Notes under the pieces: generated by a model
Told to the model about the DNA's origin: nothing
The model's database searches: none
The model's input: only the letters and a program-made list of their open reading frames with translations
Origin: Pseudomonas sp. R4-35-07
Lineage (GTDB): Bacteria > Pseudomonadota > Gammaproteobacteria > Pseudomonadales > Pseudomonadaceae
DNA: 64,000 nucleotides
Direction: 5' to 3'
Assembly (NCBI RefSeq): GCF_003852235.1
Contig: NZ_CP027732.1
Location: forward strand, 1,488,001-1,552,000
Shown: positions 9,301 through 19,789 of the stretch, one piece after another
Numbering within the stretch: the first letter of the stretch is position 1
Layout of the letters: each line of letters opens with the position of its first letter
Translations under genes and position numbers: made by a program

Positions 9301-10200
9301 TCAACGCATATCGGCATCCCACACCCAATTCCACACCCCCGGCAGATGCACCGGCTCGTTCACGTCCTTGACCGTGCGTGCCAGCGCCGCGCGTTGCAGC
9401 GCAGCGGTGTCGGTGTAGAACGGCTCGGCGGCGGTAGTCATCCCGTTGATGCGTGCACTGTCCATCAGGATCTGCAGGTACTCCTGCATATGCCGCGCGG
9501 TGTAGCGGTTGATGTCATGGAAAGTCACCACCACCGGTATCACGCCGTCCACCGACGGCAACTCGCCCAAGGCTATGCGTTCACGCACCACTGACAGCTG
9601 CCGGTACAGGTTGGCGCGGCGGCGCGGGCTGGCGTTGAAGCCCCAGATTTTGCCGTCATTGGCACTCAGGTCGGTCAGTAATACCTGCATGCCGTGGCGC
9701 TGGTAGGCGGCGAAGGTGCGGCGGTCGTAGTTCCAGAATGGTGGTCGCACCAGCCGGGGCGGCGTGCCGGTGATGGCGGCAATGTGCGCGGCGCCTTCGG
9801 TGAGTGTGCGTTCCAGCTCGGCATCGTTCAGCCAGCGGTGGTTGGTGTGAAACGCCGTCGCCGTATGGAAGGCCAGGACATGGCCGGCGGCATACTCACG
9901 CTCCATGGTCTTGCGCCCTCGGGCGCTGCCGCCGGAGCGTGCCGCTTCGGTCTGCAGGAAGAACACCGCCTTGATCCCTGGCAGCACCGGGTTGTGCGCC
10001 AGGTCGGCCATCACCGAACGGCTCGGGTTGTTGTACCCCGATGCGCTGGGGCCATCATCGAAGGTCAGCAGGAAGCGGATCGGCGCCTGGGCCTGCAGGC
10101 GCTGCTCGGTCTGCGGCGTCAGGGCGATGGGCGCGCCGATACAGCCGGCCAGGCCCAGGGCCAGGGCAAACACTGCGAGTGCTGTAGCGAAGGTTTTCAT
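9301..10200 (-). CDS. Polysaccharide deacetylase-family lipoprotein
   Basis: This is a 299-residue predicted lipoprotein: a hydrophobic signal ends in a lipobox (LAGC, Cys19). The NodB-like catalytic core follows: 'LTFDDGPSA' near residue 45, where the Asp pair serves as metal ligand and base; the histidine motif 'AFHTATAFHTNH' near 111; and 'LVRPPFWNYD' near 150. Such enzymes remove acetyl groups from N-acetylated polysaccharide or peptidoglycan in the periplasm; the substrate cannot be read here. It lies 84 bases downstream of the porin gene on the same strand and may be co-transcribed with it. Confidence 0.85.
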   Translation of the reverse strand: MKTFATALAVFALALGLAGCIGAPIALTPQTEQRLQAQAPIRFLLTFDDGPSASGYNNPSRSVMADLAHNPVLPGIKAVFFLQTEAARSGGSARGRKTMEREYAAGHVLAFHTATAFHTNHRWLNDAELERTLTEGAAHIAAITGTPPRLVRPPFWNYDRRTFAAYQRHGMQVLLTDLSANDGKIWGFNASPRRRANLYRQLSVVRERIALGELPSVDGVIPVVVTFHDINRYTARHMQEYLQILMDSARINGMTTAAEPFYTDTAALQRAALARTVKDVNEPVHLPGVWNWVWDADMR

Positions 10201-10284
10201 GCTGTGCGCGGGCCCGAATAAAAGGCCGCTGCTGGGGCGATCAGCAGCGGCAGGCGCGCACCATACAGTAACTGCGGCGCCGGT

Positions 10285-11535
10285 TTACAGCAGACTTATC
10301 GGGTAGCTGACGATCAACCGGTTTTCATCGAACTCATTGTTGCTGTAGTCGCGACGCATGCTGGAGTTGCGCCAGCGCAGGGTGAGGTTTTTCAGGCTGC
10401 CGCTTTGCACGGTGTAGCCCAATTCGCTTTCGCGGCCCCATTCCTTGCCGTCGGTCACCGTGCCGGTGTGCACGTTGCTGCCGCTGATATAGCGGTTCAT
10501 CAAGGTCAGGCCGGGTACGCCAAGGGCGGCGAAGTTGTAGTCGTGGCGCACTTGCCAGGATTTTTCCTCGGCGTTGTCGTAGCTCGCGTTATAGCTGTCG
10601 TTGGCCAGGGTGCCGCCGCTGGTGCCATTGACCCGCATCCAGGCGCTGTCGCCGGTGAGCTTTTGCAGGCCGACGTAAAAGGCGTTGCCACCGTGGCGGG
10701 CCGATAACAAGCCGGACCAGGTCTTGTTGTCCAGGCTGCCGGCGCGGGCGCTGCCGTCGTCCTTGCCGTAGAAGAACCCCAGGTTGGCGCCCAGGGTCCA
10801 GTCGCCCACCGGCTGGCTGTGGATCAGATTGACGAATTGCTGGCGGTAGATGTCCTTGAGCTGGGCATTCCATACCCCGACTTGCGTGCGTTTGTCGTTG
10901 AAGGCGTATTCGGCGCCCTGGAAATTGAAGCGGTCGGAGGTGAACGCAGGTTTGCCGGTCATCGACATGTCGCCCATGCTGCTGTCGTCGCGCGGGCTGT
11001 TGGCACGGAACTGACCGCCATACAGGGTCAGGCCCTCGATTTCCTTCGACGTGATCTGCCCACCACGCAGGGTTTGCGGCAGTGAGCGGCCATCGTCCGC
11101 GCGCAGGATCGGCAGCACCGGCATCCATTCGCCGACTTTCACCTCCGTCTTCGAAAAACGCGCCTTGAACGCCACGCCCAAGCGCCCGAACTCATCGGCC
11201 GGTCGGCCGTCGTGGTCCAGCGGCAATAACTGAGTGCCGCCGGTGCCGCGCCCGCCATCGAGCTTGAGCGAGTACAGGCCCAGCACGTCCACCCCGAAGC
11301 CGACCGTGCCCTGGGTGAACCCGGACTTGGCGTCGAAGATGAAACTTTGCGTCCACTCCTGCGCGCCGCCCTGGGTTTTGGTCGGGTTGGTGTAGTTGCG
11401 ATTGAAGAAGAAATTGCGCAGGTTGAGGTTGGCGCTGGCATCTTCGAGAAAGCCGTGTTCTTCAGCGACCACGGGGAGGGCAAGACTGGCGACCGCAGTT
11501 GCCAGCAACAGCCGGCGCGGGTGGAAAGTGCTCAT
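10285..11535 (-). CDS. OprD-family outer-membrane porin
   Basis: This is a 416-residue outer-membrane channel with an N-terminal signal peptide (cleavage probably after 'LALPVVA', about residue 24) followed by 'FLEDASANLNLRNFFFNRNY', the hallmark start of mature OprD proteins. Alternating beta strands run to the C-terminus. OprD/Opd porins take up basic amino acids (OccD) or aromatic and carboxylic acids (OccK). Its nearness to the pca cluster suggests an aromatic-acid channel like PcaP/OpdK, but it is on the other strand and the link is inference. Confidence 0.88.
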   Translation of the reverse strand: MSTFHPRRLLLATAVASLALPVVAEEHGFLEDASANLNLRNFFFNRNYTNPTKTQGGAQEWTQSFIFDAKSGFTQGTVGFGVDVLGLYSLKLDGGRGTGGTQLLPLDHDGRPADEFGRLGVAFKARFSKTEVKVGEWMPVLPILRADDGRSLPQTLRGGQITSKEIEGLTLYGGQFRANSPRDDSSMGDMSMTGKPAFTSDRFNFQGAEYAFNDKRTQVGVWNAQLKDIYRQQFVNLIHSQPVGDWTLGANLGFFYGKDDGSARAGSLDNKTWSGLLSARHGGNAFYVGLQKLTGDSAWMRVNGTSGGTLANDSYNASYDNAEEKSWQVRHDYNFAALGVPGLTLMNRYISGSNVHTGTVTDGKEWGRESELGYTVQSGSLKNLTLRWRNSSMRRDYSNNEFDENRLIVSYPISLL

Positions 11536-11687
11536 GGTTTCGAACCTGTTGTTATTGGGTTTATGCAGGTGGCGGCCATGGTGCGCGGCGGTGCGGGGGC
11601 GATGAAAGTGGGGGAGAGCGGGTTGTGGGCGATGATCGAACGCAAGTTACCGAGCCTGAGCGTTGCACCCAGGCCCGGCTGGCGAGG

Positions 11688-13304
11688 TCAGCGTAGCGGC
11701 AGGTTGAGGTGGGTCCAGGGCACGGTCGGCAGGTAATACTGGGCGGCGAGGATTGCCGCCACCATCACTACCAGGAACACCGCTTGCTGCGGGCTCCAGA
11801 ATGCCCAGTGCAAGCCGTTCACCCACGGGTACTGGCTGGCTTTGGCGCTCATCTGGCCGATGCGCCTTGTGTGCAGCAGGTTGATCAGCACCATCCCGGC
11901 GTAGGTCACCATACCCAGTACGCCCAGTATCGCCCCGCAGGCCAGCAGCATGCACAGTTGGGGGACGCCATGGCGTAGCACCAGCCAGTATCCGTTGGGA
12001 TTGAGTCGCTTGGGGATCAGGCGCTGGCTCAGCCACAGGTCTTGAACAATAAGAGACCAGCTCGTGGCGACCCACATCTGGGTGAGGCGAAAACTGATCG
12101 CCGCCGGTACGATCGACAACGCCAGCATTATCACCGCCGCGCTAGCATCCAGCTTTGCGGATTCGTCGTGGATCAGGTTCAGGCCCGTCCCCAATGCGAA
12201 GATTGCCCACAGTCGGATAAACGCCTGGATGTAGATCGGTCGGGCCATGAATTTGCGCCAGAAAAACGCGTCGGCCTCAGGCAGTCGCTCCAGCAGTTGC
12301 GGGTAGCGCCACGTCAAGGTTTCGCCGAGTTGCTGACACGCGTTCCAGTGGGCCTCGCTGAAGCCCTTGATCAGGCGCAGTTGTTCTGTCGCAGACATCG
12401 GTGTCAGCAGCAAGCGCGCGGCCTGGGCGTCGACGGACATGCGGCGGGTGTCCTGGGCCTTTTCCTGAAGGTTGGTGTAGAAGCTTTCCTGCTCGCAGCG
12501 CGACACCAGCTCGCGCCATAGCCAGGCGGGCTCCGGGTGGATGCCTTGCTGGTCGTCCCAGCCAAACACCTGGCACACGCGCTCGAACAGCGGCACGCTC
12601 CATTGGGTGTCGTGCAGCAGGCGCAGAATGCTCTGCTGCCATTGTTGCTGCAGGTCGAATATTCGCAGCCAGGGCTGGCTGTTGTACTGGGTCAACGAGG
12701 TGATGAACTCGCGCTCGGCTTTTTGCTCCAGCAGTGTTTGCAGATGATGATGGTATTCCTGCTGCAATTGGCTGACGAGTGCCTGGTGTTGCCACGGCGG
12801 CATGCTCACGCGTTGCCAGGGCGTCAGCCATTCCAGGTGTTGCATCGCCCAATGGACGATGGCGCTGCGCTCGCCAGGTGCTTCGAAGCAATGGCGCAAC
12901 AGCCCGGCCTGAAAGGCGTCGCCACAACCCTGCTGCTGGGCCTGGGCCCAACGTTCATCGAGATTTTGCGGATCAACGCCCTGGAGCAGGGCGTGTGCCG
13001 GGTCCGGTTCGCGGGCGTCAAGAGGCGCCGGACGCAGCGTGCTCACGTCCATTAATTCGGCCAGGTCGTTGAAGTGGCCATGGCTTTGTTCGACGACGTC
13101 GGCCTGGCGCTCCTCTTCTTCCTCCTGCTGATGCTCGGCTTGCCAGCGCGCAGAGCTCAGCGCTTGCTCATAGGCTTCGCGCAAGCGCTGGAAACCCTCG
13201 GCATCTTCGTCCGGGCGACAGCTTTTGATCAGCCGCGCGTAAGTGCGTTTGATCGTACGTTCGTCGGCATCATCGGCCAGTTGCAATACTGTCCAGCAGT
13301 CCAT
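11688..13304 (-). CDS. Membrane-anchored J-like protein, partner of HscC
   Basis: This is a 538-residue protein with an N-terminal J-domain-like segment (residues 1-50, 'MDCWTVLQLADDADERTIKR' through 'LREAYEQAL'), a long Gln/Trp-rich central region and about five hydrophobic segments from residue 365 on. The J-domain signature HPD reads Arg-Pro-Asp (about residues 31-33), so the invariant His is replaced. The gene begins 11 bases after the hscC stop on the same strand. In E. coli, HscC works with DjlB/DjlC, which are also membrane J-like proteins. A role in recruiting HscC to the inner membrane is inferred. Confidence 0.75.
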   Translation of the reverse strand: MDCWTVLQLADDADERTIKRTYARLIKSCRPDEDAEGFQRLREAYEQALSSARWQAEHQQEEEEERQADVVEQSHGHFNDLAELMDVSTLRPAPLDAREPDPAHALLQGVDPQNLDERWAQAQQQGCGDAFQAGLLRHCFEAPGERSAIVHWAMQHLEWLTPWQRVSMPPWQHQALVSQLQQEYHHHLQTLLEQKAEREFITSLTQYNSQPWLRIFDLQQQWQQSILRLLHDTQWSVPLFERVCQVFGWDDQQGIHPEPAWLWRELVSRCEQESFYTNLQEKAQDTRRMSVDAQAARLLLTPMSATEQLRLIKGFSEAHWNACQQLGETLTWRYPQLLERLPEADAFFWRKFMARPIYIQAFIRLWAIFALGTGLNLIHDESAKLDASAAVIMLALSIVPAAISFRLTQMWVATSWSLIVQDLWLSQRLIPKRLNPNGYWLVLRHGVPQLCMLLACGAILGVLGMVTYAGMVLINLLHTRRIGQMSAKASQYPWVNGLHWAFWSPQQAVFLVVMVAAILAAQYYLPTVPWTHLNLPLR

Positions 13305-13315
13305 GTCGTTAAGCC

Positions 13316-15013
13316 TCAGCGCCAGAACCCGTTATCGAGTTGCTCAAGTTGTCGGGTCAGTTCGCTGCGGGCCTCGCGGATGCGGCGTTCGTCCTGGGTA
13401 TCGAGCACTTGCTGGAATTGCGCGGCCCAGTGGCCCAGTTGCTGGCGCAAGTCGCCCAGGCTTTCCTGGTAGAGGCGTTCGAGGCGGGCGGTCAGCACCG
13501 TGTTGACCTGCTGGTCGCGCGGATGAATCTTCAACAGTGCCAGGGCTTGCAGGCGTTGCTGGATTTCCTGCGGGCTGAGCACGCCCGGATTGTTCTCAAT
13601 CACCAGCGAATGCTGCTCGCCCGTCAATGGGATGCTCACCTGGGCTTCGAGCAGACCGTTGTTGTCGTAGGTGAAGCGCACGTCCAGCGAGACCTCGCCG
13701 GCCTTGCGCTTGGGTACCGGGATTTCCAGTTGGCCCAGCTCGATGTTGTCTTTCACCAGGCGGCTTTCGCCCTGATAGATTTTCAGCAGCACGCGCGACT
13801 GATCGTCGGAAAGGGTGACCACGCTTTTAACCCGGCTCACCGGTACGCTGCTATTGCGTTCGATCAGCGGCAGGTAATGGCCGCTTTCGATGTGGCTGCC
13901 GTACTGGTTGGCGGTTTCGATACCCAGGGTGTACGGGCATACGTCAGTCAACACGACTTCTTCCAGCGCCGCGGATCGGGCCTTGAGCGCCGCCTGAATC
14001 GCCGCGCCATGGGCGACTACCTGGTCTGGATCAAGGCTGATGGACGGGAAGCGCCCGAACAGACTGGCGGCGAGTTTGCGCACCAGCGGCATGCGCGTGG
14101 TGCCGCCCACCAGCAGGATTTCATCAAGATCGCCTACACGAATGCGCGCATCGCGAAGCGCCCGTTCAATCGGCGCACGCAGGCGTTCGAGCAGGGGCGT
14201 ATAGAGCTTGGCCAGTTCCTGTTGGGTGATGGTTTTCACCCATTGCTGGCCGTCGACACGCAAGGCGAAGTCGGCGCTGTCGTCCTGGCCCAATGCCTTG
14301 CGTACGCGCTCGGCTTCGCGGCGCAGGGCCTGCAGTACACTGCTGGTGGGTGGGAAACCCTGGGTGTTGCGCTGGCTGTCGACGAAGTGTTCCAGCAACA
14401 GCGTGTCGAAGTCTTCGCCGCCGAGGAAGTTGTCCCCCGCGCTGGCGCGCACTTCCATTACCCCGTCGAACAGCTCGATGATCGACACGTCGAACGTACC
14501 GCCACCCAGGTCGAACACGAGGAATGACGTTTCCTTGTCACGCTGATGCAGGCCGTAGGCGAGGGCGGCGGCGGTGGGTTCGTTGATCAGTTTTTCAACC
14601 GTGAGCCCGGCCAGTTCACCGGCGATACGCGTGGCCTTGCGCTGGCCGTCGCTGAAATACGCGGGCACGCTGATCACGGCTTCGGTGACGGTATGCCCGT
14701 AGGTGCGCTCGATGTCTTCCTTCAGGCTTTTGAGCACCAGTGCCGAGAGTTCTTCCGGGCGGAACGAGCGGTCACCCAGACGGACTTCGGTGGCACTGCC
14801 CATATAGCGCTTGAACAGCGAGGTGGTCAGATGCGGGTGGGTATGCAGGCGCTCTTTGGCAGCCTGGCCTACCAGGACACGGCCCTGATCATCCAGCCCG
14901 ACCACACTGGGGGTCAGCAACTGGCCGAGGGCATTGGGCACCAATTCTGCGGCATCACCGCGCCAGACGGCGGCCAGACTGTTGGTGGTCCCCAAGTCGA
15001 TTCCTACGATCAT
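13316..15013 (-). CDS. hscC: HscC-type Hsp70 chaperone
   Basis: This is a 565-residue Hsp70. ATPase-domain motifs are intact: 'IVGIDLGTTNSLAAVW' at the N-terminus, 'FDLGGGTFDVS' near residue 188 and 'LVGGTTRMP' near 325. The substrate-binding domain is short and the C-terminus lacks the DnaK EEVD-like tail, as expected for HscC (Hsc62). I start at ATG 15013, preceded by AAGGGAG; a longer reading with 28 extra residues has no such support. It forms a two-gene unit with the downstream J-like gene. The chaperone probably serves a narrow set of clients. Confidence 0.9.
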   Translation of the reverse strand: MIVGIDLGTTNSLAAVWRGDAAELVPNALGQLLTPSVVGLDDQGRVLVGQAAKERLHTHPHLTTSLFKRYMGSATEVRLGDRSFRPEELSALVLKSLKEDIERTYGHTVTEAVISVPAYFSDGQRKATRIAGELAGLTVEKLINEPTAAALAYGLHQRDKETSFLVFDLGGGTFDVSIIELFDGVMEVRASAGDNFLGGEDFDTLLLEHFVDSQRNTQGFPPTSSVLQALRREAERVRKALGQDDSADFALRVDGQQWVKTITQQELAKLYTPLLERLRAPIERALRDARIRVGDLDEILLVGGTTRMPLVRKLAASLFGRFPSISLDPDQVVAHGAAIQAALKARSAALEEVVLTDVCPYTLGIETANQYGSHIESGHYLPLIERNSSVPVSRVKSVVTLSDDQSRVLLKIYQGESRLVKDNIELGQLEIPVPKRKAGEVSLDVRFTYDNNGLLEAQVSIPLTGEQHSLVIENNPGVLSPQEIQQRLQALALLKIHPRDQQVNTVLTARLERLYQESLGDLRQQLGHWAAQFQQVLDTQDERRIREARSELTRQLEQLDNGFWR

Positions 15014-15126
15014 TACGACAAGCTCCCTTTGTGGTCTGTAAGAATCTGTTACCAATTTTACCCTGAACGGTTCAAGAAAAAGCAAGCCGGCTTCCACATG
15101 GGCCGACGTTGTTAATTCAAGGGCAT

Positions 15127-15161
15127 AAAAAAACCGCTTCCGGTGAGGGAAGCGGTTTTTT
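15127..15161 (-). terminator. Intrinsic terminator of emhABC
   Basis: A stem of aaccgcttcc / ggaagcggtt with a short loop is flanked by A-runs on the left and T-runs on the right, so it can work in both directions. It follows the emhC stop by 10 bases and precedes hscC on the same strand. Confidence 0.88.
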
Positions 15162-15170
15162 GCCGCGCTA

Positions 15171-16628
15171 TTAGAACAATTTCAGCGGCGGAGCCTCTTC
15201 TTTCACGGGCTCATTTTTAGCGGTCTGTTCGTTCCAGCCACCGCCGAGGGCCTTGTACAGGTTGACCTCGCTGGTCAGCTGCGCCAGGCGGTCGGTGATC
15301 AGCGATTGCTGGGCACTGAACAGTTGGCGCTGGGCATCGAGGAAGGTCAGGTTGCTGTCCACACCGATGCGGTAGCGACGCTCGGCCAGGCGGTAGTAGT
15401 CCTGGTTGGCGGCGACGAAGCCACGTTGTGCATCCAGTTGCTGCTTGTAGGTCGCACGCGCGGCGAGGCCGTCGGAGACTTCCTGGAAGCCGGTCTGGAT
15501 GGCCTTCTCGTAGTTGGCCACGTTGATCTCTTTCTGGATCTTCGAGTAGTCCAGGCTTGCGCGCAGGCTACCGGCGTTGAAGATCGGGATGTTGATCTGC
15601 GGCGCGAAGGACCAGGTGCCCGAGCCGCCCTTGAACAGGCCGCCCAGGTTCGGGCTGGCGGTACCGGCGCTGGCGGTCAGGCTGATGCTCGGGAAGAACG
15701 CCGCGCGGGCCGCACCGATGTTCGCGTTGGCGGCCTTGAGGTTGTACTCGGCCTGAACGATGTCGGGACGCCGTTGCAGCAGGTCCGACGGCAAGCCGGC
15801 CGGGACTTCGCTGAGCAGGTCATCCGACAGTGGCTTGCTGGCGATATTCGCCGGCAGGCCAGTGCCCAGCAGCAGGGTCAGGCTGTTCTCGTCCTGGGCC
15901 ACCTGGCGCGTATAGCGGGCCAGCTGCACGCGGGCGTTTTCCACCGAGGTGCGCGCCTGGCTGAGGTCGAGGGCCGAGGCCACGCCGACTTCGTTGCTGC
16001 GCGAGGTGAGCTTGAAGCTCTGCTCGAACGCGCCGAGAGTGTCCTGGGTCAGCTTGAGCAGTTCCTTGTCGGCCTGCCAGGTCAGGTAGGCATTCGCCAC
16101 ACTGGCCACCAGGCTGATCTGGGTGCTGCGCCGCGCTTCTTCGGTGGCGAAGTATCTCTGCAGCGCTTCTTCACTCAGGCTGCGCACGCGACCGAACAGG
16201 TCCAGCTCATAAGAGCTGATCCCCAGGCCTGCCGAATACTGGCTGGCGATGGTCGATTCGCCGGTCTGCGACAGGCGCGCCGGAGTACGCGAACGGCTGC
16301 CGCTGCCAGTGGCCGAGACGGCCGGGAACAGGTCGGCACGCTGGATCTGGTACTGCGCCGCATACGCGTCGATGTTCAGGGCCGCGACGCGCAGGTCACG
16401 GTTGTTCACCAGCGCAGTCTGGATCAGCTGTTGCAGGGCAGGGTCATGGAAAAACTGCTTCCAGCCTTGCTCGGCGGCAGCCTGGCCCGGCGCCTGGGCC
16501 GACGAATACGCCGGCCCCTGCGGGAACTGCGCCGCTACCGGCGCTTCGGGGCGCTGGTAGTCAGGGATCAGCGAGCAGCCACTGAGCACGAATGCGGTGA
16601 CGGCTAAGGAAAGTAGCGACTTGCTCAT
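15171..16628 (-). CDS. emhC: RND efflux outer-membrane channel
   Basis: This is a 485-residue outer-membrane factor of the TolC/OprM type, a lipoprotein with lipobox 'LSGC' (Cys18). Repeated coiled-coil helices carry the internal duplication typical of the family, for example '[15 protein letters not shown]' near residue 145. It forms the outer duct of the tripartite pump. The start overlaps the emhB stop (ATGA), so expression is coupled. An intrinsic terminator follows. Confidence 0.93.
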   Translation of the reverse strand: MSKSLLSLAVTAFVLSGCSLIPDYQRPEAPVAAQFPQGPAYSSAQAPGQAAAEQGWKQFFHDPALQQLIQTALVNNRDLRVAALNIDAYAAQYQIQRADLFPAVSATGSGSRSRTPARLSQTGESTIASQYSAGLGISSYELDLFGRVRSLSEEALQRYFATEEARRSTQISLVASVANAYLTWQADKELLKLTQDTLGAFEQSFKLTSRSNEVGVASALDLSQARTSVENARVQLARYTRQVAQDENSLTLLLGTGLPANIASKPLSDDLLSEVPAGLPSDLLQRRPDIVQAEYNLKAANANIGAARAAFFPSISLTASAGTASPNLGGLFKGGSGTWSFAPQINIPIFNAGSLRASLDYSKIQKEINVANYEKAIQTGFQEVSDGLAARATYKQQLDAQRGFVAANQDYYRLAERRYRIGVDSNLTFLDAQRQLFSAQQSLITDRLAQLTSEVNLYKALGGGWNEQTAKNEPVKEEAPPLKLF

Positions 16629-19600
16629 TGGCCAGCCTCTTTAGGAGTTTGCTTGGTTTCTGTCTTTTTACGCTCGCCAGCGGAGGACACGGTTGCGTAG
16701 AACAATGGCACCCAGAAGATCGCCAGCACCGTGGCCGTGATCATACCGCCGATAACGCCGGTACCGATCGCGTGCTGGCTGCCTGAGCCGGCGCCGGTGG
16801 AAATCGCCAGCGGCAATACGCCGAGCACGAACGCCATGGACGTCATGATGATCGGGCGCAGACGCATGCGGGACGCCTCGATGGCCGCCTCGACGATGCC
16901 CTTGCCCTGCTCGTGGAGTTCTTTGGCGAACTCCACGATCAGGATGGCGTTTTTCGCCGCCAGGCCCACCGTCACCAGCAAGCCCACCTGGAAGAACACG
17001 TCGTTGGACAAGCCGCGCATGCTGGTGGCGATCAGCGCACCGATCACACCCAGTGGCACCACCAGGATTACCGCGATCGGAATCGACCAGCTTTCGTACA
17101 AGGCCGCAAGGCACAGGAACACCACCAGCAGCGACAGGGCGTACAGCGCAGGCGCCTGGGAGCCGGACAGACGTTCTTCGTACGACAGGCCTGTCCACGC
17201 GTAACCGATGCCGGCCGGCAGTTCCTTGGCAATGCGCTCGACTTCCGCCATCGCGTCACCGGTACTGTAGCCAGGCGCCGGCGTGCCGAGGATTTCCATC
17301 GCCGCTACACCGTTATAACGCGAGAGCTTCGGCGAGCCGTAGATCCACTTGCCCGACGAAATGGCCGACAGTGGCACCATTTTTCCGGAGTCGGCGCGCA
17401 CGTACCATTTGTCCAGGTCTTCCGGTGACATACGGCTGGCCGCGTCACCCTGCACATACACTTTCTTCACACGACCACGGTCGATGAAGTCGTTGATGTA
17501 GCTACCGCCTAAGGCGATGGCCAGGGTCTGCTGGATGTCCGAGAGGCTGATGCCCTGGGCGCTGGCTTTCTCGTCATCGACGGTCAGTTCGTACTGCGGC
17601 TCATCGTTCACGCCGTTGGGCCGCACGCCTGCCAGTATCTTGCTTTGGGCTGCCGCACCGAGGAACTGGTTACGGGCTGCCATCAGCTTGTCATGGCCGA
17701 CACCACCCTGGTCTTGCAGGAACACGTCGAAGCCGGTGGCGTTACCCAATTCCAGAACCGACGGCGGCACGATGGCAAAAACCATGGCGTCCTTGAAGGT
17801 CTGCATGAAGTAGCCCTGGGCGCGCTTGGCAATCTCGAATACCGACGTGGACGAATCACGCTCGTCCCACGGCTTGAGCATCACGAAGGCCAGACCCGAG
17901 CTTTGACCACGACCGGCAAAGTTGAAGCCGTTCACGGTGAACACCGATTTCACGCCCTTGCCTTCGCCTGGCTCGCCTTCCTTGTCATGCAGCAGGAAGG
18001 CCCGCATGTCATCGATGACTTTTTGCGTGCGTTCCGCCGAGGAGCCGACCGGTGTCTGCACCTGGGCAAAGATCACGCCCTGGTCTTCTTCAGGCAGGAA
18101 CGCGCTTGGAATACGGGTGAACATCCAGATCATGCCGGCCAGGATCAGCACGTACACCAGGAAGGCCGGGATCTTGTGCTTGATCATCGCGCCCACGCCG
18201 CGCTCGTACTTGAGTACGCCGCTGTCGAAGGTGCGGTTGAACCAGCCAAAGAAGCCGCGCTTGGGTTGGCCGTGTTTTTCCGGGTCGATCGCCTTGAGCA
18301 TGGTGGCGCACAGGGCTGGGGTGAAGATCAGGGCAACCAGTACCGACAACGCCATCGCCGACACGATCGTGATGGAGAACTGGCGGTAGATCACACCGGT
18401 GGAACCGCCGAAGAAGGCCATCGGCAGCAGTACCGCCGACAGTACCAGGGCAATACCCACCAGCGCGCCCTGGATCTGGCCCATGGACTTGATCGTCGCT
18501 TCCTTGGGCGACAGGTGTTCCTCGGCCATCACCCGTTCGACGTTTTCCACCACGACGATGGCATCGTCCACCAGCAAGCCGATGGCCAGGATCATGCCGA
18601 ACATGGTCAGGGTGTTGATGGTGAAGCCGAACGCCGCCAGGATCCCGAAGGTACCCAGCAATACTACCGGTACGGTCATGGTGGTGATGATGGTGGCGCG
18701 GAAGTTCTGCAGGAACAGGAACATCACCAGGAACACCAGCACGATCGCTTCGACCAGGGTGTGCACCACACCGGAGATCGACTCGGTCACCACCGGGGTC
18801 GTGTCGTACGGCACCACGGCTTTCATGCCAGGCGGGAAGAACGGTTCCAGGGACGCCACGGTAGCGCGGATCGCTTTACCGGTGTCCAAGGCGTTCGCAC
18901 CGGCTGCCAGCTTGATCGCCATACCGGAGGCCGGCTTGCCGTTGAACTGTGCACTGATGCTGTAGTTCTGGCCGCCCAGTTCGATACGCGCAACGTCGCC
19001 CAAGCGCACTTGGGAACCGTCGGCGTTCACCTTCATCAGGATCTTGGCGAACTCTTCAGCGCTTTGCAGACGGGTCTTGCCAATGATGGTGGCATTCAAC
19101 TGCGTGCCGGGCAGGGCAGGCAGGCCGCCCAGTTGGCCGGTGGCCACCTGCACGTTCTGGGCCTTGATGGCGTTGCTGACATCCACCGGGGTCAGCTGGA
19201 AGTTGTTCAGCTTGGCCGGGTCGAGCCAGATACGCATGGCGTACTGCGAACCGAACACCTGGAAGTCACCCACACCCGAAGTACGGGAGATCGGGTCCTG
19301 GATGTTGGACACGATGTAGTTGGAAAGGTCGTCCTTGGTCATGCTGCCGTCTTCCGACACCAGACCGATCACCATCAGGAAGTTCTTCACCGACTTGGTC
19401 ACGCGGATACCCTGCTGCTGCACTTCTTGCGGCAGCAGTGGGGTCGCCAGGTTCAGCTTGTTCTGCACCTGGACCTGGGCGATGTCCGGGTTGGTACCCT
19501 GGTTGAACGTTGCGGTGATGGTCATGCTGCCATCGGAGTTACTGTCCGAGGCCACATAGCGCAGGTTGTCGATACCGTTGAGCTGTTGCTCGATGACCTG

Positions 19601-19786
19601 CACCACGGTGTCCTGCACGGTTTGTGCGGACGCGCCTGGGTAGGTCACCTGGATATCAATAGCGGTTGGCGCAATGGCCGGGTATTGGTTGATGGGCAAC
19701 TTCAGGATCGACAGTGCCCCGACCAGCATGATCACCAGGGCAATTACCCAGGCAAAAATGGGACGGTCGATAAAAAATTTCGACAT
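16625..19786 (-). CDS. emhB: RND efflux pump, inner-membrane transporter
   Basis: This is a 1053-residue hydrophobe/amphiphile efflux transporter of the AcrB/MexB/TtgB type, opening with '[20 protein letters not shown]'. Twelve transmembrane helices and two large periplasmic loops are present, and the TM4 proton-relay pair is seen in '[18 protein letters not shown]' near residue 402. Length is normal. By sequence memory it matches EmhB of P. fluorescens and TtgB of P. putida, which export hydrophobic compounds, solvents and antibiotics. It lies 3 bases after emhA. Confidence 0.95.
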   Translation of the reverse strand: MSKFFIDRPIFAWVIALVIMLVGALSILKLPINQYPAIAPTAIDIQVTYPGASAQTVQDTVVQVIEQQLNGIDNLRYVASDSNSDGSMTITATFNQGTNPDIAQVQVQNKLNLATPLLPQEVQQQGIRVTKSVKNFLMVIGLVSEDGSMTKDDLSNYIVSNIQDPISRTSGVGDFQVFGSQYAMRIWLDPAKLNNFQLTPVDVSNAIKAQNVQVATGQLGGLPALPGTQLNATIIGKTRLQSAEEFAKILMKVNADGSQVRLGDVARIELGGQNYSISAQFNGKPASGMAIKLAAGANALDTGKAIRATVASLEPFFPPGMKAVVPYDTTPVVTESISGVVHTLVEAIVLVFLVMFLFLQNFRATIITTMTVPVVLLGTFGILAAFGFTINTLTMFGMILAIGLLVDDAIVVVENVERVMAEEHLSPKEATIKSMGQIQGALVGIALVLSAVLLPMAFFGGSTGVIYRQFSITIVSAMALSVLVALIFTPALCATMLKAIDPEKHGQPKRGFFGWFNRTFDSGVLKYERGVGAMIKHKIPAFLVYVLILAGMIWMFTRIPSAFLPEEDQGVIFAQVQTPVGSSAERTQKVIDDMRAFLLHDKEGEPGEGKGVKSVFTVNGFNFAGRGQSSGLAFVMLKPWDERDSSTSVFEIAKRAQGYFMQTFKDAMVFAIVPPSVLELGNATGFDVFLQDQGGVGHDKLMAARNQFLGAAAQSKILAGVRPNGVNDEPQYELTVDDEKASAQGISLSDIQQTLAIALGGSYINDFIDRGRVKKVYVQGDAASRMSPEDLDKWYVRADSGKMVPLSAISSGKWIYGSPKLSRYNGVAAMEILGTPAPGYSTGDAMAEVERIAKELPAGIGYAWTGLSYEERLSGSQAPALYALSLLVVFLCLAALYESWSIPIAVILVVPLGVIGALIATSMRGLSNDVFFQVGLLVTVGLAAKNAILIVEFAKELHEQGKGIVEAAIEASRMRLRPIIMTSMAFVLGVLPLAISTGAGSGSQHAIGTGVIGGMITATVLAIFWVPLFYATVSSAGERKKTETKQTPKEAGQ

Positions 19787-19789
19787 GGA

